A stretch of 64,000 bases of DNA from positions 13,996,611 through 14,060,610 of the forward strand of contig CM022951.1 in assembly GCA_012931725.1 (NCBI GenBank), in the 5' to 3' direction. Origin of the DNA: Litsea cubeba. Its lineage: Eukaryota; Streptophyta; Magnoliopsida; Laurales; Lauraceae. Position 1 is the first letter of the stretch. Each line of letters starts with the position of its first letter. Positions 1 through 26,711 of this stretch are shown in pieces. The translations under genes were made by a program, and so were the position numbers. A model generated the notes under the pieces. The model made no database searches. It saw only the letters and a program-made list of their open reading frames with translations, and had not been told where the DNA came from.

Positions 1-3000
1 CTAGCATCAAAAAGAGAAACATTCCATTGGTAGGCCCCAAAGTTAGTTTAAAGTTAATACAAAAGTAAAGTTAGCCATTAATTACAATTTTTCCCAAAAA
101 GTATAAGCCAACAATGGCCACAACAAAAACCCAAAATGTATAGTATCTATTCCCAAAATGTGATCGCAGCTCCAAAACAACCCGACGTCTAAACGACATC
201 ATCGGGCTGCCACTCGCCCTCCACAAGGACTATGGGTTCCGCCTCGAAGTGCGCCTCGACCGCGAGGGGCTCGACATCTGGCACCAAGCAAAAAGGGTCA
301 GACACGACGGTCTGGCAAGCAAATACAACCATAATAGGATGATAGAAAATCAAAGCATTAAATAAATGAGAGCCACGATTAAATCACGAATAATAACAAT
401 GACGAACTAAAGATAGAAGTAAACATCTTGATGGTTTACAAATCCAATGTTATGATAAGTGAATAAACAAATACCATAAGATAAATATTAGATGTATAAA
501 AACATTGGCAGACCACGTAAAGCTAAATTCTCCTGTTACCGAAGTAACTGGAGCAGACAAAACCGTAGCCACTACTCGTGGGACCGGAACGAACATAGTC
601 GTTATCAAACAAAACCGTAGCCACTACACGTGCAACCGGATATAACCTTTGCCATGGTCGGTACAGACAGAATCCAAACTGCAGCTGGTGAACAGATTAA
701 AGATTCCAAGCCGGAAGATCAGTCCGACAAGGTAACCTAAGCTTAGTGGTGCCATTAGAATGAAAGTTCGAAACCTCGAAGTAATACAAATCCGTTTATA
801 AGATACATTTCCAAAATCGATAAGAAAACTACTCCGAACAAATGCATATTGACGAATCCGAGCAAAACAGGTGAGTAGTCTTATCAATATCTAAAGATGT
901 GGTAAACCACTTCAAAACATTCAAGGATTGGAGAAAGAATCCGGACAAAAGTCTTTTTACATGGAATGGATGTATGGTGATTTGACCATCTAATGTGGGT
1001 CGTCTCGATATACATTTGACCCCTTTATTATCATTAAGAGAACGTACTTTGGTGCCACCGAAGATCCTTGACAATTACAAGGGATGAAACGTACATTGAA
1101 ACTTGAAGGATTCCCCAAAGGGGTTGTTCCGCATTCAAACCAATATACATAATGGTCTCATGTTTTAAAAGAATTGATTGGGCTTTAATATATATGTGTA
1201 GAAAAGTTGGGCTGAGTTGGACATGACTTTGGGCTTAAAATGGACCTGAGAAACACTTCAATAAGTCTCCTAAAAAAATGATTAAAGCCTCTTGAATCAG
1301 GCCCAAATCAGGACTTGAACCAAGCCCAAAAGAGCCCTTAAATATGGCCCAAACAGTCCTTAAAACAGGTCCATACAGACCTTGAGATGAGCCCAGAAAT
1401 CAGGTCTTAAAACTGGCCCAAATCAGCCCTTGAAATGGCCCAATAACTGACCTTGAAACAGGCCCAAAACAGTCTCTAAATGGGCTCAAAGAATTCTTGA
1501 AACAGACCCAATTTCGGACTTGAACCAGGCCCCAGGCAGAGATGGGCCTCGCTCGAGCGACCCAAGGTCTGCTCGAGCAAAGCCCAGACAGAGCCTGGGT
1601 CGCTCGAGCGGCCCTGTGGGTCGCTCGAGCGAGGGCCAGGCAGAGCCTGGTCCGCTCGAGCGGCCCACTGGGTCTCTCGAGCGGACAGGGCTCTGTCCAG
1701 TCCGGCTCGCTGGCTTCTTTCTCTTCTTTTTTTCCATTTTTCTTGATCCTTTTTCATTCTTTTTCTTTCAAACAAATTTCCAAGAACTTAGGGACCCTTC
1801 CTTGACCTCCCAAACTCATCAAATCACCATCCATGATCCTTCCAATTGATCAAACACAACACTTTTTAAATCAAAGTTTTCTCCCTTTCTTTGAACACCA
1901 ACCTTTAACACAAAGAAGTCAAATTTTCAAAATGACCAAAGTGAAAGCAAACTTCCAATACATTGTAAGACAATATCATAAGTGAAAATCAACATAACAT
2001 TGCTTCATTCATTTAAAGTAAATCCATAAATCATAAAGGATTAGAACATAATAAGGGAAAGCCATGAAATGGAACCAAATAAGAGAAATCATCATATTAA
2101 TTGTGAAATCTACTTGCCTTAAGTCAAGATGGGAGCAATATTACTCTTCAAACAAAGCTCTAGTGTCTCAAGCTCCAAATCTACAAAAACCCCAAAATTT
2201 TCCCAAAGAAAACCCTAAAATCAACATTTGTAAATCTAAAAGGAAAACCCTTGCATGTGGGATTAAAACACTCTAAATGAAGAGGAAAACAAGGATCTCA
2301 AGTTTGGAAAGCCATTGCTGACCTTGAGAAACCCAAACGAAGAAGAGAAGCTTGAATGAGAGCCTTGCCCTAGCTCAAAATCCTTGAAAAAGATATCTTT
2401 GGAGAGCTTGGAGAGGGAGGAAGAACTTTAGGAGATCAATCCTCCAAGAAAACTCCACCAAATGAGGGTTTCAGATGAGAGAGAAAGTGTGGGAAGAGAG
2501 GGAAAGACCCTAGCTCAAAACCTTGCAGGAAAAGAAATGAAGGAGAAGAAGAGAGGTTCCCCTTCTTATAAGATAAGTTTTGTGGGCCCCGGTCTTCACA
2601 AAGCTGAAAATGGCATTTGCGGGCCCCGAATGAAAACGATGAAGAAGACAAAAACGATCAGCGAAATTTCTACTTTCCAAAAAATATATTTTTGTCAATT
2701 TCTTAAATTTTCGAAATTTGGGTACAGATTTTGTGTGAAAGGTCAGTTTTGCCCTTTTCCTCGAAAAATGCAATTTCTGATCATTAAATCAAATTGGCCA
2801 AAACATGAAAGTTGATGATCTAGATGAAATGAGTCAAAATGCACAAAAATTGGGATTTTACAAACATCAAAGTTTAACTCCACAAATTCACACACAATCC
2901 ACGGGCGCCCCGGCCCGCGTCAAACTTAAGTCAATGACTCTCTCAAAGTTCCCAAAGCTAATCAAACATTCTAATCTAGCTTAAGAAAATAAGCTAATCG

Positions 3001-3074
3001 TCCACTAACCCCACTTATCAACTAATCACGGTTAAATATAATTAAATATTCCAAACCTGGGTCGGGGTCTGACA
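1..3074. repeat. Gypsy-type LTR, truncated by window edge
   Basis: Non-coding repeat whose right end is GGGTCGGGGTCTGACA at 3074. This resembles the GGGGTCTCACA terminus of the complete Gypsy LTRs at 41900 and 50467. It also shares their layout: a GC-rich block with TCGACC and CTCGA motifs near 180-310, a stretch reading 'gtctggcaag', then A-rich DNA. Positions 1270-1540 hold a degenerate tandem repeat built on GGCCCAAA and CTTGAA. Positions 1550-1690 hold six CTCGAG palindromes. Immediately to the right, Copia integrase coding sequence resumes in mid-domain, so this LTR was inserted into that Copia element. The left end lies outside the window, so solo LTR and complete element cannot be told apart. 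Confidence 0.6.
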
Positions 3075-5675
3075 TAAGCAACATGCTTTACCTTATAATT
3101 AAAGTTATTCTTTTACCCATGCTCCAGTTGACTTGATTCATTCTGACATTTGGGGACCTGCTTCACAACCAACAAAAGGTCGTTCGCTCTATTATGTCTT
3201 GTTTATTGATGATTTTACTCGTTTTACATGACTCTATCTGATGAAACATAGGTCTGAATTCTATTCTATTTACACTACTTTTTCTAATATGATTTTAACA
3301 CAATTTGGTAAACGGGTGAAAATCTTTAAGTCAGATTCAGGGGGGAATACATTAGTCATAGATTCCGGAATTTCTTAGAAACTCAAGGAACCCAGGCTCA
3401 GTTATCCTGTTCTGCCACTCAACAACAGAATGGCGTTGCAAAAAGGAAACATCGTCATATCCTTGATACGGCTCGCTCCTTAATCTACTCCTCTCATGTT
3501 TCGTTGATGTTTTGGGGGGAAGCAATTTTAACTTCTGTTTATTTAATCAATAGATTCCCCTCCACCGTTTTAGGTGGTCTTCCACCCTATGAGAAGTTAT
3601 TTTCTGCAAAACCAAATTTGACTAATCTGAAAATATTTGGTTCCCTGCTTTGTCCTTCTCAATAACAATGAACGAACAAAACTTTCACCCAAGTCCATTG
3701 TATGTGTTTTCCTAGGGCTATGGAATTGAACAAAAAGGATATCGTTGTTGTGATCCTAAATCAAATCGACTGCGAATCTCTAGCAATGTCATGTTTCTTG
3801 AACAGATTCCTTTTTATACCATACCTTTTTCTGTTCCTGCCATAAATACATTTCGTCCACTTGATCCCTTCCCTAACCTGTTTCCGTCTGAGCAGTCATC
3901 TTCGCCACCTCCGCCGCCGCTGCCACCTCCGCCACCAATCTTCTAAGTCTGTCATCATCGCCCGAAAGGAGACTCTCATGTACCTATGCCTAAATCAACT
4001 GTTCTCAATGCAATTGTTCCTAATGATAGAAGGTATCCAGTTCGTACCCGAAATCTTGTCTCTCATTTTGGCTTTATTTGCACTAATCACCTATCTTCTT
4101 CCTATAAGTCTTTTCTTGCAGCCATACATTCCATCCCTGAACCACAATCATACAAAGAAGCCATTACCACCCCAGAATGAAGATCTGCTATAGAGGAAGA
4201 ACGAGCTGCACTTCAGAAAATAAATACATGGGAACTTGTTCCTCCACCTCCTGACAAAAATATTATTAGGAGTAAATGGGTCTTTAAGATTAAGACCAAG
4301 TCCGATGGTTCCATCGATCATAAAGCTCGCCTAGTTGCAAAGGGATATAACTAGGAATATGGCATCGATTATGAAGCAACATTTGCTCCGGTAACCAAGA
4401 TGACTACTGTTAGAACATTTATTTCGGTGGCAGCCGTTAGACAATGGCCCCTGTATCAACTTGATGTCAAAAATGCATTCTTAAATGGATTTCTTCATGA
4501 AGAAATTTATATGACTGCTCCGCCTGGTCTTACTCGTCCACCACATCATGTCTGCAAACTTAAACGAGCACTTTACGGCCTTAAACAAGCTCCCCGTGCT
4601 TGGTTTGATCGTTTCAGCACTGCTGTTATTAGTATTGGTTACCGTCAAAGTGCTCACGATTCTGCCTTATTCACAAGCTATTCAGAAAAAGGTTGTGTTT
4701 TCCTTTTACTATGTGGATGATATGATAATTTCTGGTGATGATAGTATGGGTATTGCCTCTCTTAAAGAATTTTTACATCAGCAGTTTGAAATGAAGGATT
4801 TGGGTCCTCTTCGGTATTTTTTAGGGATTGAAGTAGCCTATTCTCCTGCTGGATATCTTCTCTCTCAAACCAAGTACTACAATGATGTTATTCAACAAGC
4901 AGGTCTAATTGATATTAAATCTGTTTCCACTTCAATGGAGCACAATTGCAAACTTCAGACTACAGAAGGTGTCCCTCTTGTAGATGTTACTCGCTATCAT
5001 GAGATAGTTGGCAGTTTGGTATATCTGACCACAACCAGACCTGATATTGCTCACTCAGTTCATATTGTTACTCAGTTCGTTGCTCATCCTACATCTGTTC
5101 ATTGGGTTGCTGTTCTTCGGATTCTACGCTATTTACAAGGTACTACGAACAAAGCCCTCCTTGTGTCCTCCCGTTCAAGTCTTCACTTGCATGGTTTTAC
5201 TGATTCTGATTGGGCTGGAGATGTGAATGATAGGCACTCGACAACTGGCTTTGCTATCTTCCTTGGTTCTTCGTTGATTTCCTGGAAAAGGAAGAAACAA
5301 GAAGTGGTTTCTAGATCATCATCAGAATTTGAATATCGAGCTATCGGACACACCACTACTGAGATCATCTGGCTTCGATGGTTACTTGAAGATTTAGGAG
5401 TTCCTATTACCAAATCCACACATCTTTATACTGATAGTGAAAGTGCTAGGTAATTAGCCTTCAATGAGGTGTTTCATGAACGAACAAAACATGTTGAAGT
5501 TGATTGTCACTTCATTCACCAACATATTCGAGATGGCACAATCCAACTCTCTTTCATCCCTTCCACTGATCAAACTGCAGATTTCTTCACCAAAACTCAG
5601 ACATCATCAAGGTTCCAAAACCTAGTTCACAAGCTCTTGATGCTCACATTCTTTCATCCAGCGCTTGAGGGGGGG
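3075..5675 (+). pseudogene. Decayed Copia pol: integrase, RT and RNase H
   Basis: Remnant of a Ty1/Copia polyprotein. Order seen: end of the GAG-pre-integrase region (KQHALPY), integrase core with HSDIWGP near 3140 and SDSGG near 3330, then reverse transcriptase with DVKNAFLNG near 4460 and YVDDMIISG near 4710, then RNase H with the SDWAGD motif near 5205. The longest surviving frame runs 4548-5453. A frame change occurs between DVKNAFLNG and YVDDM, and stops and small indels interrupt the integrase half. The gag and protease half is absent because a Gypsy LTR occupies the left flank. The protein is close to the Copia element at 12642-18033 and probably belongs to the same family. It is not expected to be functional. 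Confidence 0.9.
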
Positions 5676-5940
5676 TGTAAAGATAGGAGTAACCCAAATG
5701 GGTCAAATCAGCCTATTGGGTTAGTCCAAACCCAAAAGAGCAAGCCCAAATGACTTAGTCATTGGACAGTTTGTGTACAGAGATTAGTTTCCTTTAATAT
5801 CTGAATATCACCCAAATCAAGGGTTATACTAACTGTAAATGTACACAACAGAATATATATTTAAGACAATCAATGCTATCATTATTGATCACCGAATCCA
5901 TTCCTCAATATTGTCGACTCCTTGTAGCTTTTGTAATACC
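5676..5940 (+). repeat. 3' LTR of the decayed Copia element
   Basis: A purine tract (GCTTGAGGGGGGG) ends at 5675 and is followed by TGTAAAGATAGG. This is the same start as the LTRs of the Copia element at 12642 (TGTAAAGAAGC). The stretch then has the same order of features: GGGTCA/GCCCA motifs, GATTAGTTTCCTT, and AATATATAT near the expected transcription start. The right boundary is approximate because the first LTR is not in the window and no target duplication can be read. Confidence 0.7.
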
Positions 5941-5989
5941 AATATCATTTCCAATGCGGTAACGGAGATGTTACCACGGAGCTCCTTGA

Positions 5990-7240
5990 ATTCTGATGGC
6001 TTGAATTGATGTTACACCACCATTTTACTCTTCTTGAAAGATACTTTTATGTTGGTATGTTGCAACTCAAGCAAGTTGTGTAGTAACTTTGCCAATGAAT
6101 CCTCAAAAGTGCCCTGGGATGATCCAAGCTATCTGTTCAATTGTGCATGTGAACTCTCCACCCTGTTGCAACATAAAATGCTAACAACAAGTCAAGCAAT
6201 TAAAAATGTAAATTTACATTAGTTGGGTTGCTCCGAAATAAAATTAGACGAGTAAAGCATATACATGTTTGTAGTAATGTTTCCGAAATGCATAAACCCG
6301 TTGGTCCAGGCAACAACAAATCTGTCTTTGTATGGATTCAACCAACTATTTTGAACATAATTTACAACTTTTGGGTAGCCGCTGAACTTCTTCAGAAAAA
6401 GATCAAACTAAAGATTGTAATGGTCCACCATAGACAAATACACTAACATGTCCCAGAATGCATTAAACTTGTCCCACTTTCTTTCGTCTCAAACAACTTC
6501 TTGCATTTCGTAAGGATATTTCTATTAATATGCCACCTACATAAAAGATGAGTAGCACTAGAAAATACAGAAGATATAGCATTCATCAAGGCCACCTCTC
6601 TGTCTATGACAATGACAGCCGAAAGAACACCCTCACCAATCACAATCCGCAACATACCCAAAGCCCATGTGTAGTTGCCCTCACGTTCATGCTAGAGATA
6701 TGCAAAGCATATGGAGAAAGTCTTGTCCGTTGATGTCGCTCCAATGATCTCCAACAGGGGCATATGATACTGATTGGTTTTGTAAGTGCAATCCATAATC
6801 AATACATGTGGAGATGCACGCAACAAGTCTAGGCTAGTGGGGTGTGTCCAAAAAAAGTCAAGGACGGTATCGGTACCATCACATTTCCTATGCCACTCAA
6901 GGTATTCATGTTGCGCCAACATTGCAAACAATTGCTGAATCTAACTCCTATCAGCCCTCCATGCGACCCTTTGCCTCTGACGTGCATTGTAGATTATCTT
7001 GATTGTGCTGACATTTAGCTGAGTTTTTTCTTCCATGTAGTCAATATCTCCTTTGGTCGAACCATACTCTTTGACATGTCAACCAAAAATGTTTTTCATC
7101 TTCCGGCAATCTCGCTACAAAAGAGTGCCCCTTCATATCAGAGGAGGATCCGGACTCAATCCAATCTGGGAAGGGAAGATTCCACAATGGGATTGGATAC
7201 AAACTACATTTAAAATGTTCTCTTCTCTGGTTATTAATCA
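5990..7240 (-). pseudogene. Decayed Mutator-like (MULE) transposase
   Basis: Minus-strand frames give pieces of a plant MULE transposase of the FAR1-related kind. From N to C terminus: GHSFVARLPEDEK near 7130, a DNA-binding remnant near 6990, the DDE-domain piece with LIMDCTYKTNQYHMPLLEI near 6790 and TDKTFSICFAYL near 6710, then TDREVALMNAI and CRWHINRNIL near 6540-6600, and near 6030-6165 a C-terminal piece recalling the SSHAQLKRYLGSSQG and NLLELQHT motifs of the family. The pieces lie in different frames with stops between them, so the gene is dead. No terminal inverted repeats were recognised around it. Confidence 0.85.
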
Positions 7241-8889
7241 TATTTGGATTTGTTTCAAAAAACTAGATCCATTATATTTAAGCATTGGGTTTCCTTGTGA
7301 AAATAACTACCAACTAGAAAATACTGCATTGTGATTAGTGCTTGCAACTTTTTATATTTCCTTTTTTTTTCAGATAAATTCCTATAAATGTAACATCCAT
7401 TTGAATGCATGCCAAACAGGGAGGCCCAACAATGAATAGATTTAGACTAAGATGAGGACAATATAAACCCGATCAAATTGAAGTTTTCAAAGTTTAATGA
7501 ATATACATCATGTAATTTTGGTAATAAAATTCATTGTGAATAACATTAGGAACAGTGTAAAACTTGGATAGGTAATTCAAGGAGGGCTGATGCGTGAATG
7601 GATTGAATTACTTAATGGTGGCCGAAGTATGAAAACTTAAAAAGGCGATCCTAGAAAAGCATACATTTTAGAGAATTCCACAAAGATAACAGATGCCTTT
7701 GCTATAATGGTGGAGATGGGAAAAAAATACTTTATATGCAATGTTTTTATTGATGGTTTCATTTACAAAGAGACTATTGCAGTTTCTTTAGCACCTCACT
7801 TTGTTATACTTCAGAAATAAAATCATTGATGTAGTCCACTATAAGATTTTGAGACAAATCTAAGCCCCATATTTGAACATTCAAAACACAATTAAATTGG
7901 TATCATATAACTAAGATAGCTGGTCACCATATCAATGGGATAAAGCTGAGATTATAATGATGATGGCGAGAGATTAACACATCTCGTATTCACAGTTGCA
8001 GCCAAATTGAAAGTATTATTAGGGTAAAAATACACATCAATAACAAAAAGCATATGAAAAAAACAAAAAAGAAAGTGGATTGTAACTATACTAGTGTTGT
8101 CACCCAACGCACCAATATTAATATGGCCCAATTAACTACCTAACCATTATCCAAAAACGCCAAAATAAATGTGGGCGTTATCCATCTTGCTATCATTTAT
8201 AAGGACTTTGGGGATTAAGCACTTTGGGGAGGGAAGGCTCCACAATGGGATGGAACTTGGAATCCACCTGCTGAAATGTAAGATCTTATAAGACAAAACG
8301 CCTTTCATATAACACAAAGGGACTTATGACTTCCCTGAAACAATGGATAAATACAAGACATCCAGAATAAGGTGGGGAGGCAATCTGATCATTACTAGCC
8401 ATATCTGATCATTTTTGCAACCGTGATATGTGCATTCTAGATACAGAAGAATGCAATACACTGCAGGCAGAAATAAATGACTTGGAATTGTCACATATGG
8501 GTTGAGCTTGGACATTGTTCTGACCTGTGCAAGAAAAAAAATGGAATCATCGTAAGGGTTCTCAATATACTTTCACTGAGTGCCATCCTCGAACTCATTA
8601 TTATCCACTCCAGACATATAGCATGGTTCTGAGAGACTCTGCTTAAAATGGACAAACTACTGTCTCTTAATGGCAAATACATATTATAACGTCCATAATA
8701 ACAATGACTAGAAAATCTTTAAAAAAAAAAACTTCATGTTCCATAGGTATCGATTAATGAAAATACAAATCACAAAAATTAATAGGTATCTTAGTTCACC
8801 TGTTTCATGAAAAATATTCCCAAGAATCTAAACAACCACCTGGAGATTAACGAGTAGGAACACATACACTAAGAGAAAGCACTCCAGGG
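7241..8889. other. AT-rich intergenic stretch with no recognised feature
   Basis: No open frame with recognisable protein similarity, no tandem array and no RNA gene was seen on either strand. It lies between the MULE remnant and the stop codon of the F-box gene, so its right end probably holds that gene's 3' untranslated region and polyadenylation signals. Confidence 0.4.
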
Positions 8890-22309
<13,420 letters not shown>

Positions 22310-22850
22310 CTTTTTTGCTGCTTGGAATTATCTGTTGGAAATCCCTTGTGCCCTCTTCTTCAAATTTTGAAATTCCCTCTTGAACTTTGTTTCTTGAAAT
22401 TCTCTCTTCAAATCTTCATCTCTCTCTCTCTCTCTCTCAATCATGAAGTTCCCTCCTGAAGTCACTTTCCCTTTCTTTCGAGCTCGACCCTCAAATCCTC
22501 ATCCTAAACATCACATCAAAAGCACTTTTTTCTCAAAATTCCCTCCAACTTTTCTAACAAAAAGTCAAAAAGTAACCACATTTATTAACTAAAAGACAAA
22601 AAAAACTCCATTTCTCATACCAAAAGTTAACAATATTCCATCCCAAACAACTAAAAATAAAATACCATCATAACCCACTACATATTTTATTCATACTTTT
22701 CATTTCACTTCACTCCACTTGACTTTAATAGTAAAATGCCAAACGGGTCCTAAAGTCTTTTTTTCCAATTTAATGACTCAAATTTACTTAATGTCACCGA
22801 ACCGTTTGACTCTCATCAACGTTACTTTTTTTTCCTTTTTTGCAGCACCT
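22310..22850. other. Presumed promoter side of the F-box gene
   Basis: Upstream of the minus-strand start codon. A short CT run lies at about 22418-22438, the kind of pyrimidine tract often found in plant 5' leaders. No TATA box could be assigned with confidence and no other feature was recognised. Confidence 0.3.
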
Positions 22851-22852
22851 AG

Positions 22853-23620
22853 AGAAATTCTAAATAACCCACATAACTTGTTGAACCCACCCACATTCTG
22901 CGCTCTTTACACAAAAAATAGGAAGTATAAAGTATCTGTTTTTGCTGAGCCCACCTACAATAATTCCCAACTGCCCCCTTTCTCTTCTTTCTTTCTCCTT
23001 TTCTCCTCTTCTTCTCAAAAAACAGAAGTCGTTGTTCTCCTCTTCTTCATCGTCTTTCTTCTTCGGAAAAATGAAGCTCGTCCAACATTTTTCTTCTCCC
23101 CCAGAGGTAAACTCATCATCTTCAAGTACTTCCAATGTGTTTTTCCCCTTTGTTAATTTTTTTCCAACTAAATAAATATTTTTCTATGAAAGATTGTAAT
23201 CTATGCAAATGGAATGGAGTGTGGGTTGCAATTGGGAGGAAAACACCATTTAATGGAAGGATGGGAGAGAGGAGAATGGAAATCACGAACGGAGTAAAAC
23301 AAAAAAAAAAAATTATGTTCGCGTTATGCAAGGAAACGCAGTCGTGCACATTAAAATGTGCATTGCGACTCGTAGACATGCAAGAATTTTTTGCACGGCA
23401 CATGAAAACCATCCAAGTTGCATATGCTCGGCGTTTCACATCCGTGCATGTGGCATGCACGGCTAATGAAAACCGTGCAATCTCATATATGTGCGACTAA
23501 TGAAAACCGTGTAGTTGCATATATGAATAGCTAATAAAATCAATGCAGTTTCAGATATGCACTTTCCTGAGTTTTCGTGCAGTTATATACACTATCATGT
23601 GCAGCCGAGCATAGTTGAAT
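22853..23620. mobile_element. TIR-type element, partial, with tandem 'gtgca/ccgtgc' repeats
   Basis: The left end (ATTCTAAATAACCCACATAA at about 22858, then TTGAACCCACCCACATT) closely matches the left end of the element at 28805 (ATTCTAAACTCACCCACATG, then CTGAACACACCCACCTT). As there, a pyrimidine-rich block follows (22975-23070), then diverged short repeats pairing CCGTGCA with TGCACGG (23330-23600) with 'aatgaaaaccgtgca' recurring. No right terminal repeat was found, so this copy is partial or too diverged. No transposase coding was seen. Confidence 0.5.
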
Positions 23621-24379
23621 TTGTAATCAATGAGTTTGTTTACTTTTTTGCTAATCCAAATGATGTATATATTTCAGGTATTGAAACAAAGCGGACATAA
23701 CGCCAAGACGAGTTTCATCGTGGTAGTTCTTTGACGTCAAGTTGCGGAGGTGTTGTTAGTAGTCCATCGACCTCGTGGGGTCGGAGAGGTGTTACGAGCT
23801 CATCCACCTTAGATCGTCATCGGCCAACGACGTCAGAGCGGAGACGCAAGGCATGACAAAATCCACTTCCGAATCCGATAGAGGAGTCAAAGGAGGATGT
23901 AGCCTTCAAGGAGACTTCATATGATGAGATGGCCGATCAAGAGGCATAGCCGGTCATTTTAGAGGAGAGAGTGGCTAAGGATCGTCGATGCTGGGGCAGC
24001 TAGATCGGTCGATCGGTTGCTATGAAGTTGGGCTTGAGATCCAGATGGAAGATCTTGGCGAGACAGACCCCAGGGTTGCTGAGACTTGCAGGTAAGAATT
24101 TCTCTCTCGATCTCGATCCGCGCATGTTAGTAGATGGACCTAAACATGCACACTTGATTTTGTCGTGGTGCCTGGGCTTTCTAGTTCGTGGCAGTGGGGA
24201 TAGGATTTCCCCTCTGCCGACTTCAATGCTATTACACCTCGACGCACGTTAGCACATAGAGCTATGACATCAATCAACCATTTATGGGAGTTTCGTTAGA
24301 GCCGAACTTCCGGGCAGCGTTGCCGACTGGAAACGACCATTGTTCAGACAAAATGTTGTTTTTAGTGCATGATAGACGA
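23621..24379. other. No supported gene
   Basis: Higher in GC than its neighbours, with short plus-strand frames near 23690-23950 and 24022-24252, but stops occur every few tens of codons and no protein family was recognised. It may be the internal part of the flanking transposable element. No function is claimed. Confidence 0.3.
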
Positions 24380-25115
24380 TTTTTTAAGGTTCGCTTGGGG
24401 TTTATCTTAGTTTTTGTCAAATTTCTCTGTGTTTTTTTCCAATTTATTAGATTTTTTTCAAAAATCTATTTAAGTTCTTGGCAAATTTATCTGAATTTTT
24501 GATAAATTTAACTGAGTTTTTGAAGAATTTATTTGAGTTATTGAAAAACTTATCTGCGTTTTTTGTATTTATATCTGATTTTTTGGAATATATATTTAAG
24601 TTTCTGCAAGTTTATCTATTTTGAAGAATTTAACTGAGTTTTTAAACAAATCTTTATGTATTTTTGGCAAATCTATCTAAGTTTTTTGGAAAATGTATTT
24701 GTATTTTTTTAAATCTATTTCTATTTTTGAGTTTTATTTGTGTCTTTTGAAATTTATTTGCGTCTTTTCAAATTTATTTGTGTTTTTTGAAATAAAGTTA
24801 ACTGTGTTTTGGCAAAAAAAACTTAAGTTTTTAGCAAAATTTTCTGAAAATTGGAAAATTATTTTATCTTAATTTTGAAAAATGTATTTGTGTTTTTTGA
24901 ATTTCTTTGCATTTTTAAATTTTATTTACGTATTTTGAAATTTATTTCTGTCTTTTGAAATTTATTTACATTTTTTGAAATTTATTTGAGTATTTTGAAA
25001 TTTATTTGCATCTTTTTAAATTTATATGTTTTCTTTTAAAATTTATTTGCATTTTTTTAAATTTATTTATGTTCTTTTGAAATTTATTTGTATTTTTTTA
25101 AAATTTATTTGAAAA
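24380..25115. repeat. AT-rich degenerate short tandem repeat
   Basis: About 730 bp built from variants of TTTGAAATTTATTTG followed by T-rich spacers such as TGTTTTTTG or CGTCTTTTG, with a period of roughly 20 bases. The copies are most regular at 24720-25100. Confidence 0.8.
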
Positions 25116-26711
25116 TCTCATTAATGGGATTTTCAAAAAAACCGTGGCCAATTAAATGGTAGTTGACCATTATTAATTGCATATCATATGATTTATCATT
25201 AAATAAATAAGATCTTTTAAAGAAATGGTAACCTGGACATTTTAGGTCTTCAAAATTGAAAAAAGATCGTGGATCTAAGCTAAAAAGTGAAATACTTAGG
25301 GACCTGTCGCCGAATGCCCCTTTAATTTAATTAGCTAATATGGTAAATTGGATTCCTATCTCTCTCTCTCAAGTAAAATTGAGTTAAAATTAATGGGATT
25401 TAACGGGAAAACCCCTCTTAAAATGCCTATTAATTAATTTAGCCCCAATAAAAAAGGGCAGACAGAATGGGCCCTAAATTGACGTTTCTTTTTTTTTTGT
25501 CTTTTAGCACTATAGTCGATATCGACTATCCCAGTGTCTACTAAAGACCAAAACCCCTTTATTCCTCATTCGTCTTCTTCCTCTTTTCCCCCTTTTCCCC
25601 TTTCTATTTCCCTTTGTCGTTGTCTGCACCCCCTCATCCCCAATCAGTGTTGTTTGAAATTCAATTGGGACATTCTTTTCACAAATGAGTTAAAGAAGCC
25701 ACATCTTGGATTTTTCAGCTTGAAAGAGGAGGATGGTTGCTTTTGAAAACACAGATTGGGTTCAAGAAGAAGAGCTGCTGTTCAGGAAAATGGGATTGAA
25801 ATTGCGACATGGGGTTTTGGGGGGTGAATGGAAGTCGAAAAGAGAGAATTTTATTGGGTTTGAATCGAAAAAGGGTAAAAGATAAGGATTTTTACAGACA
25901 TTACTTAGAAAGTTGAGTTTTTTGGATATGGGTTTTCATCTTTTGGGTTGTAGCTGAGTTTGGGCTACTAGTATTTTAAGCTGGGTTATTGAGAATGAAA
26001 GGCTCTTATTTTCTTTCAGAGGTTCGTGGAGATGCGTTTTTCCCATTGCAATGAGATGTAAGGCATCAAGTGGAAAGAGGAATGGAATGCAAGTTCAAAG
26101 TCCTTAAACCGATCATTTAACTGTATTCATATCAAGCTGGAGGGGTTTTCAAAATAAAGCCCTTGAGAGAGAGAAGCAAGAAATTTGGATAAAACTTAGA
26201 AGAGAAATACAGTGGAATCTTGTAAGAAATTTGGAGAAGCAATGAGCCACAAATCCGTGTTGTCGTAGTGTCCATGAAGGTGTTCGATGAAATGACAAAG
26301 AGAAAGGAGAATGAAATCTCATGCTAATTTCTCTTATTTTTCTCATGGGAAAGAAGTCTGCTGTTGTTGTGGGGTTTGTCATTCTTTGAATTTTCTCACT
26401 AGGAGATATTTGATGAGAGGAATTAGAGAACATGGGTGAGTTTTAATTCCTTTATTTTTGTAATTTTCAAACATATTTCATGTATATATTTTTTGAAATG
26501 TAAGGTCAAGACACAATGAACTTGTAATGTTGTGAATGGTTTCCCCCTATTTGAGATGTTTGAAATCTGTTTGAGGTGTTTGAAATGTGTTTGAGATGTC
26601 CGAACTCTTAAGCTTTTGAAATGTCTGAGTGAAGGGCCGAAACCTTTCCCACCAAAACTCTCAACTATGACGTCTACGGATGAAATTGGTATTGATTGAA
26701 TCGGTGGAAGT

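Noticed and set aside
22719..23500. Overlapping plus-strand frames of 121-145 codons
   Set aside because: Pyrimidine-rich and repeat-derived sequence with no domain, lying in the TIR-type element. No gene claimed.
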